Notes under the pieces: generated by a model
Told to the model about the DNA's origin: nothing
Seen by the model: the letters and a program-made list of their open reading frames with translations, nothing else
Databases searched by the model: none
In this document: piece by piece, positions 57,111 through 64,000 of the stretch
Position numbering within the stretch: position 1 is the first letter of the stretch
Layout: each line of letters starts with the position of its first letter
Source of the DNA: Rhyzopertha dominica
Taxonomy: Eukaryota; Arthropoda; Insecta; Coleoptera; Bostrichidae
Direction: 5' to 3'
NCBI GenBank assembly: GCA_025024175.1
Contig: QCXZ01000137.1
Span: forward strand, 19,282,001-19,346,000
Length of the DNA stretch: 64,000 nt
Position numbers and translations under genes: made by a program

Positions 57111-57182
57111 TAGCAGAGCGTGGTTTCGATCCACGGACCTCTGGGTTATGGGCCCAGCACGCTTCCACTGCGCCACTCTGCT
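57111..57182 (-). tRNA. Initiator tRNA-Met (CAT)
   Basis: 72 nt on the minus strand. The acceptor stem AGCAGAG pairs with CTCTGCT, followed by discriminator A. The D-arm region carries the A-box-like TGGCGCAGTGG. The anticodon stem GGG/CCC around CAT (57150-57148) has the three G-C pairs typical of initiator tRNA. The T-arm reads GATCGAAAC rather than GTTCGAAAC, the eukaryotic initiator hallmark, and acts as B box. There is no intron. All helices close, so it is very likely functional. Confidence 0.95.
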
Positions 57183-58555
57183 CTTGAGCACAGGTGTTCA
57201 GGTAACACTATATCAAGATAACTACTTGAAATAATTCAATATGAATAATTATAAAATACAAGTATTTATTATAAATGCGTTGGTAGCATCTTATAATAAC
57301 TAGATTTGCAGATTCAATCACATATTAAATTATTAATGTTCTGGAAAACAGTCAGTTATTTGCCCTGCACCGTTGTATGAAGGGTTGCCTAGACGTAGTA
57401 TTATAAAAAATACGTAACTAGAAATACCATACAATATTACTCTGCAACGAATTCCTGTAATAAAAAGGTGACAAGTACAATGCGCTACGTCACTTACTTG
57501 CAAGTGAATTTATTAAAAATTTAATAATGCTCCATTTAATAACTAGCAATGAAAAAAATTTTTTTTAAATTATACCCAACGTTAAAGCCACTTTATTAAT
57601 TATATGGTAAAGCGTTTTCATCAAACTACATAATAGTTATTCTACCAGAACCAGAACCGAACCATTAGAACTAATAAACAAAAAGGAAACTTTTACAATT
57701 ATTTTGACTCTCAAAAATATAGAGACAAGCAAACCTGACCTCAAACCAAAGAGCAGCGTACATACATGCCAGCAACACAAACGTAATATCAATTTATTTC
57801 AAATAAATAATTGTATACTGGGCATTTGATATTACAAAAATCATTTAAAATAGTAAATTCTTATTAACCAATAATTTTATAAATTTTTAGTTTCCAAATA
57901 ATATAATTTTTATTGCTCAAATGTAATTAACTGAAATGCCTAGCATGTTAATTTGTTTATTTAACGATGAATGGTTAGGTTTGAAAAATGGTCATGAACA
58001 TATTAGTTTTATTAAACAACGGTTACTGTAATTAATATTTCCTTCATTACAACCTATCTACTTGATTATTTTTTGTTTGGGAGCTTTTAGCGTTATTGTT
58101 ATGATCATTAGGCTTGTTGTCGGTCGTTTAATTCTTTATTTAATTAGCAAACTACATATTTTAGAAAGGTATAAGCATGTCGTGTCAATTAAGGTTGGTG
58201 CAAGTTGCAGCTAAACGTTTTTTATGCCAAACTTGCATAGTCGTTTCAAATTAGAGGTATTTAGTAATAAAAGTATCAAGACTCTAAATATTGCAAATAT
58301 TAAAGTTATTAATAAATTAAATGCGGGGCAGCGGTACAAGATAAAAATTATAATTTTTCACATTACCACAATAGATATTTGTATCAAAATCTTATTGTGT
58401 CCACATATTATAACTATTGAAGGTTTTCTGGCGTTAAGTTTCACTCTAGAACAACGAATCTTCCGTCCACTGCTTTCCTATATTCTGAGATGGAAGTTCA
58501 ATGTTTCACCGAACTAAAACATTAGCAGTTTAATGAAGATAGGCGTTGATAATGA
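57183..58555. other. Gene-free AT-rich stretch
   Basis: No supported feature. The 97-codon frame at 58224-58517 is Lys/Ile-rich and unrecognised. Confidence 0.5.
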
Positions 58556-58559
58556 AGTT

Positions 58560-59540
58560 CTAAACAACTTCCACCTGAGAGTAGAGAGAAAACATATTCC
58601 CAGGTCTCCAACATCCTTATGAAAAAAAATACAGAAGAAGAAAATAACGGACAATAACTTATTGATTCCCAAGACAGACAAGAGTAATGCTTAGTTATTC
58701 TACAAAAAGACACATATAAAGAGGAAATTCTAGAACTTCTTTCATTAGACTCTTTTTCTATAGTTAATAGGAATCCTATAATCCAGTTTACTACCCTGGT
58801 CAAGAACACATTTCAGGATGTTGCAGATTCCCTTGAATTCTGGTTTTTAGATCAATTTTAAACATTAATAATAAATATTCACTGATCAATAGTCTAGACT
58901 TCACCTCTAAAATCAAAAACTATGAAGTGCTCCCAGATTTTTTCTGGTTATTTTTGACTTTGTTAACCTTTTTCCTAGCATTCCTTCTAAGGGATCTGCT
59001 AAAGAATTTACTTCTGGACTCGCCGGTTCCTGTTAGACATGCTCTAAATGTGTACACCTTAGCTGAGTTGGTGGTAAACCAGAATTTCATTCAGGTTTGG
59101 GTTTAGGTGTGGATTCGGGCCATTTTCATTTATTGGTAGAAATTTTTATGCCACACCTTGAAAATAAGGATATGTCAAACCTTCAGTACTTTAGTTATCT
59201 GAAGTTCTGGTATGGATATGTGGATGAAATTCTGGTGCTTTTCGGGGTCTCTCATAATGATTTGAATGTTGTTATCTGCCATTTAAGCTCTCTCCACCCT
59301 ACTATAAAACTTATATACTTCCCGTTTTGGACCTTTAGGATTTCAAAAAGATCACATTAACTTTGAAATATATAGCAAACCAACCCGTACTGATACTGTG
59401 ATACCCCTTGCTACTTTCCACCCTTCGTTAATTTCAACGTTCCAGATTCTTGCCCATTGCTTTGTCAGAAGACGCGTTTGAGAGTGAAAATATCATTTTT
59501 CAGTTAGCTTCAAACAATAAATTTCCACTCAATTTAATTC
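58560..59540 (+). pseudogene. Penelope-like reverse transcriptase remnant
   Basis: Plus-strand pieces in shifting frames follow the Penelope-like order. VILQKDTYKEEILELLS (about 58695-58750) is the N-terminal region, then FVNLFPSIPSKGSAKEF (about 58960), the first Asp region with Asp replaced. HFHLLVEIFMPHLENK (about 59120-59165) is where an MGSPLSP-AEIFM-LE pattern is expected. GYVDEILVLFGVSHNDLNVV (about 59215) is the YVDD box with Glu for Asp, followed by LSSLHPTIKL. FEIYSKPTRTDTVIPLATFH (about 59360-59430) corresponds to the YRKPTHTD motif. The 87-codon frame at 59097-59360 is its longest open piece. Inactive. No GIY-YIG endonuclease part was recognised downstream. Confidence 0.7.
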
Positions 59541-60207
59541 ACACTATTTACTAGAAATATTTGATTAAATATAAATTACAATTTCATGTCATTAAACATT
59601 ATTCTATTTTGTCTTCACAACCTGAGGTTGCCAAATTTACTTCTTTGTTATACAGGGTGTTCACGCTAACAGTCTAAAATAGCTAACTTTTTTATTTAAA
59701 ATAGTATAATAGTGGTTTAAAAAGGAATATATAAATTGAACATCATCTGTTAAAGATATTGACTACAAATTTGTTATTTTAAATAGAAGGACCCCACTTT
59801 TAATAGCGCATTCGATTCGCCATTTTGAGATATTTCAGGTGATATGATTTCTGTTCATGAAACGGTTTACAACAGCTAACTTTTTTATTTAAAATCGTTC
59901 AACTGGTTTTGTTTGTATACACCATCAAATTATTCTCAAAAAATCAAGAAACTTTTCCATTTAAACCACTATTCTACGATTTTAAGTGAAAAAGATAACT
60001 ATTGTAGACTGTTTCGTGGACACCAGTCATATTACCTGAGATATCTCAAAAGCAAATGACTATAGGGTATCTTAATACTTTTTTATTTAATTTGATGTGG
60101 TGAATAGAATGCGCTATAAAAAGTTGAATACTTTCAACAGTGTACTNTTTGTGAAACAAATTGAAATCATNATTCCAAACAGTTTGTAAACGAACTTGTT
60201 TTTGTTT

Positions 60208-60347
60208 GTGCTTGGTTTCATACTATTTATCGAATAATTGAACGATTATTTCGAACGGATGAATGGTCACTGTCAGTTTTGTATCTTTCTTGATAACTTG
60301 GTCGAATGATCGTCGAAGAATTCGATAAATAGTGTGAAACAAAGCAC
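60208..60347. repeat. Inverted repeat pair with 40-50-bp spacer
   Basis: GTGCTTGGTTTCATACTATT at 60208 is matched in reverse complement by the segment ending ATAGTGTGAAACAAAGCAC at 60347. The arms are about 47 bp with several mismatches, including shared TATCGAAT and GAACGAT-like blocks. Possible small MITE. Confidence 0.5.
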
Positions 60348-60373
60348 TATATAGCAAGATATGCTATATAGTG
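60345..60373. other. Perfect 12-bp hairpin
   Basis: CACTATATAGCA and TGCTATATAGTG pair perfectly around a 5-base loop, at the outer edge of the preceding inverted repeat. Confidence 0.5.
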
Positions 60374-60433
60374 ATTAATATCTATTTGGTGAAAAACTGT
60401 AAACTGCAAGTCCAAGTTCAAAACACGGTATTT

Positions 60434-60455
60434 TCGTGGTGTAAGTACACCACGA
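60434..60455. other. Perfect 9-bp hairpin
   Basis: TCGTGGTGT and ACACCACGA pair around the loop AAGT. Confidence 0.45.
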
Positions 60456-60468
60456 TGCTATAAAAGAA

Positions 60469-60735
60469 ATGCTTTTCCACAAGTCCTTGAAGGGTCAGTG
60501 CTATAGGACAACAAATCAAGTTTTTAGTCTTTGTAATGGCTGTAATTTCGATAGCTTCCAAAATTGCATTTTACAGTTCAATGTAACAGCCAAAGCACAA
60601 AAAATGACTAAAATAGCTCAAAAGCCAGTAATTCCATTTTGGCATTCGTTCGTATTTGTAGGTTTTCTTAATATTTACATATTATTTTGCATTGCATTAT
60701 ATTGGACCTGTACGGGGTATTTACTTATAGTTTAG
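60469..60735 (+). other. Unassigned open frame
   Basis: 88 codons ending in a hydrophobic C-terminus (FVFVGFLNIYILFCIALYW) within the repeat-rich region. No recognised family; probably chance. Confidence 0.12.
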
Positions 60736-61250
60736 TTGTTAAAATGAGCTTGTCTTCAATAGCTGGAATATATATTTTATATAACCGCTGATCTATAAAT
60801 TAATGAGTTTTCTGGTAATGCAGTAGCCTCGCAAGTACCATATATAGTAATTGTACCCGTAATTTTGTGTTAAATTCTTCGAAATTGCGACCTTTTTCCA
60901 TAGAACAGTACAACCAAGTTTATTTTCTTAAAAATTCTGCCAATATTGATATTGATTGAAATGTGGCCTATATACAGGGTGTTCACGCTAACAGTTTACA
61001 ATAGCTATCTTTTTTATTTGAAATCGTAGAAAGTTTCTTGATTTTTCGAGAAGAATCTGTTTACAAAAAACAATTGAACATCATCTGTCAAAGATATTGA
61101 CTACAACTTTGTTATTTTAAATAGAACGACCCTTCTTTTTATGGCGCATTCGATTCACATCAAATTAAACAAAAAAGTATTAAGATACCAACACCCTATA
61201 GTCATTTGTTTTTGAGATATCTCAGGTAATATGATTGGTGTTTACCATGA

Positions 61251-64000
61251 TGTCAAGCCAAAAATCAATCTTTCGAGTAGTGTTACTGTTCTATAAAACA
61301 TAGATACAGTTATTACTATGTTTTTTTTGTTTTAAGAAATGACAATAAATTGTGGTTTTTCTTCTGTAGAAGTCTTCTACCTGTACAATATTCAAATAAA
61401 ACCCGTCGAAGAGTTTTAACTTTTTTTGATATGCTGACCAATTCTTATGGTAGTACTCTCTAGTAAGTAGTGTGTATTGATTTGTATTTTAATTTCGAGT
61501 ACCTAAAGACATTAGCTTTGCCTTGAAGTCCTTGCCTCCTCATTTTTATAAAGGTGATCTAAAAGGTCAGCTAGATGTGTATAACCACATCTTGCACCTG
61601 TCTGATAGTTTGTTTTTGCCCAAACGCATAGTTTTCTGGGGCAATTCGACAGTTTGTTCTAGATTGCTATATATTATGTATGATTGTAAGCAGTCGTGTG
61701 TGTTGTTTTTAATACGTATTACACTTTACGACGCATGACAGGCTAAGTATATTTGAAGGTGTGTTAAAATAATTAAGATAATAACGTCGAGAATGCGAAA
61801 CACCCTGCAAATATGTGAATGTCGTTCACTATTCCAAACGCTTATTGAAATCAATCATTTGTCAGATGGATTGTTCCAGAGAATTAAACAATTACGGGCT
61901 CATGCCCGTCGTACCTGTTCCTTGTAAGGTTTTCAGAAAGCAAACAAGTGTCAACGTTAAGTCACTAGAATGTAATTTTGACAAGATTTTAGTTCCTACT
62001 ACTAAAGGACCATTGAAATGTATAGTTCAACTCGGGGAATGCGCTATTTATATGCACGAGGGCGATCAGCAAAATTACCCAACACTACACATCCGTTGTG
62101 CGAAAGTACTTTCGTTTCAGTGACAATAGTTTTTATTACTATAAATAGTGGGTGCACAGAATACAGACCACTATATTACACTACTTAATTTATTATTTCG
62201 AAGAAGAAGTATAAAGAGTGGTGTGAAATGTGCTGTAATATTATTTGAGCAGTTTTATAGTTGGGGTAATACAGGAATATATGTAATTGAATAAATATTA
62301 AAAGGTGATAATTTATTTGCGTTCTTGGATAATAGTATTATCCATATCCTTATTTAAAATCACTTTGATGGTACTACAAAATGTATATTATAGCATGGTT
62401 GATGACTGAGTTATCGTATTAAATCATTCAGTCACCAATACTTCATGCTGGCCAGAACCTTTTAGATGAATGTTTCGATCATCACAACTAGAAATAACTA
62501 CTTTATTGAGCACTTTTACTTATAAGCAATAAGTACATATAATTTTGTTGGTATACCAACTTAATGAGTATAGTGCCTTATATAGGCGGTGTAATTCCAA
62601 ATGAAATGGTTTATTATTTTGTCTCGATTTCTTTATATCAGAACGATATTAGTGATTGTTCACTAATTAGCAACGACCAATACCTCAATACAGCATCAAA
62701 GCAAACTAAATTTACAGGCTCAATCTCTCTCATTGTTGTAATAAGAAAAATTAGGCAAGAAAATTTATCTAAGAAGGCTAACTTTATTAAATGGCAGCAG
62801 ACCATGAAATATAAAGAAAAACTATTTACTCAAATTTATCTTAGTCCGATAGAACTTGTTTAACTACTTATTCTGTCTTAAAGTCCGGAAAAATAAATAT
62901 CTTTTGTAATATAGAATGAAAACTGATTTCATGATTCCCACAAAACTCGGCATTCTGTCTTTAATTCGTACAATGTTTAAGTTAGATTAAGTTAATTTTT
63001 GCATACACTTTTCCTAGTCCTTAATGAATTTTAACAGGTTTTCTTCGTTTAGATGAATGGCACTTAAGAGAGCAATGGCATATGGCATATGCATTGAGAT
63101 TTATGCGTAACTGTGAGAATTCCACAAGCTCTTCAAAGCCTGTATGAGCGTTTTTGGAAAGAGGACTGCTTTATGCTTTAATGTATCTTGCGAAGGTTTG
63201 TCAATGTAACTATAAAATCTAACAAATGGTCAACAAATCAGTCCCAAAGGTAGTTTTCTAAGTTTAGCTCTCTTTGCTGGAGGTCATCATCAACCGATTG
63301 CAGGTAGAATCCAGCAGTCATTGGTTTCTTGGAGAGAAAAAACATAATATTTTTCTTCCGAGTAAGCATCATGTTAGACTTCTTCATCCTGGTCCGCAGC
63401 TATCTAGTATTAGCTTCTACTGGAAGTAAGTTTTGGCCCCTAAATGAAATAAAAACTTGGCTAAAATGGTTACTAGGGAATAATGTTGTCAATAGTGATT
63501 GCGGTTACAACAAACTTAACTAGTTTAAAAAACCGGTTACGTTGAACCGGTTTATTCTAACCGATTAACAAGTCTTCTGGATAGTCGGCTGCTTTATATA
63601 CATAGAGACTTTTTCCCATTACAAAATACAAACGTTTGCAGTTATCATAAACTAATTTTAGGGTTTTAAATAACACTGTTAATAATGATCTCCGTGTGCT
63701 GTTCAATAGTTAATAAGAGTTTAAGCGATTAGCTAGGATTTTCGTTGATATGATAGAACCGTTGGTTTTAAACGTTATATTATTTAAACTGTTTGCTTAA
63801 TGTCATGAGCCTAAAATCCAGTTTTAAGAGCGTTAGTTAGGTAAACGTAACGAGCTTTTAACAATTTGACTTAAATTAATTCTTTGGTTGTTATCATAGA
63901 GTCTCGCTTTGCGCACATGGCAGTTATGGTTATTTTAAGTTAATTTCATAACCAGTTTGTTTTTGACCAGTTATGAAGGGGCTTTTGCCTAGGTAGCGAG
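61251..64000. other. Gene-free AT-rich stretch
   Basis: No supported gene. The frame at 61815-62123 (102 codons, GTG start) has a mixed protein-like composition (VPTTKGPLKCIVQLGECAIY) but no recognised domain; 62564-62863 is AT-rich. AACCGGTT motifs in inverted order occur at about 63531-63553. Confidence 0.5.

Larger units (their letters stand above)
59653..61250. repeat. Repeat family in direct and inverted copies
   Basis: ACAGGGTGTTCACGCTAACA occurs at 59652 and 60974. The sequence after the second copy (to about 61245, with TAAAGATATTGACTACAA and GAGATATCTCAGGTAATATG) is present in diverged direct form from 59653 and in inverted form at about 59985-60130 (CATATTACCTGAGATATCTC). One repeat is thus present about three times in 1.6 kb. 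No coding frame; likely a MITE or non-autonomous element inserted near or into itself. Confidence 0.6.

Overview
This is an AT-rich animal nuclear sequence, most likely from an insect. The evidence is a eukaryotic initiator tRNA, a mariner transposon, hAT-type, Penelope-like and non-LTR retroelement remnants, and a THAP-type zinc finger. There is no bacterial operon structure. Scattered single Ns and one 100-N gap mark it as a draft scaffold. Most short open frames are chance AT-rich reading frames. Almost everything recognisable is mobile DNA, apart from one tRNA gene and one candidate first exon of a host gene.

Layout. 1-18.4 kb is mostly gene-free, with a hAT-type MITE (2.9 kb), a hairpin MITE (6.5 kb), a foldback element (6.9-7.9 kb) and a LINE 3' end (8.1 kb). 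18.4-33 kb holds a second LINE 3' end, a decayed Tc1/mariner-type transposase (21.4-22.1 kb), a CpG-rich island with a possible minus-strand first exon (22.4-22.7 kb), a hAT-type element with a perfect 8-bp target duplication (26.9-27.6 kb), a nest of inverted MITEs (27.9-29.6 kb), LINE coding remnants, a degenerate minisatellite (31.3 kb) and a TIR-like element (32-33 kb).

33.2-48.7 kb is the centrepiece: one 15.5-kb element built as a near-perfect palindrome and flanked by a short target duplication. Each arm runs, from outside in, through about 165 bp of unique end, a tandem array of twenty 141-bp units, and about 4.47 kb of coding sequence read outward from the centre. The coding sequence specifies a DDE-type transposase followed by PHD finger, YqaJ/lambda-type exonuclease, Ulp1-type cysteine protease and a second PHD-like finger. 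As assembled, both coding copies are broken by small indels, mostly in homopolymer runs. These differ between the arms and become denser toward the central gap. Read together the arms suggest one long intronless gene of about 1,490 codons. The element resembles Foldback/NOF (Mutator-like) or Zisupton (KDZ) transposons, but I cannot place it firmly.

48.9-64 kb holds a THAP-domain fragment between weak inverted repeats, a LINE reverse-transcriptase remnant (52-53.3 kb), a full-length mariner with an uninterrupted transposase frame (54.9-56.2 kb), a tRNA-iMet gene on the minus strand (57.1 kb), a Penelope-like reverse-transcriptase remnant (58.6-59.5 kb) and a repeat family present in direct and inverted copies (59.65-61.25 kb).
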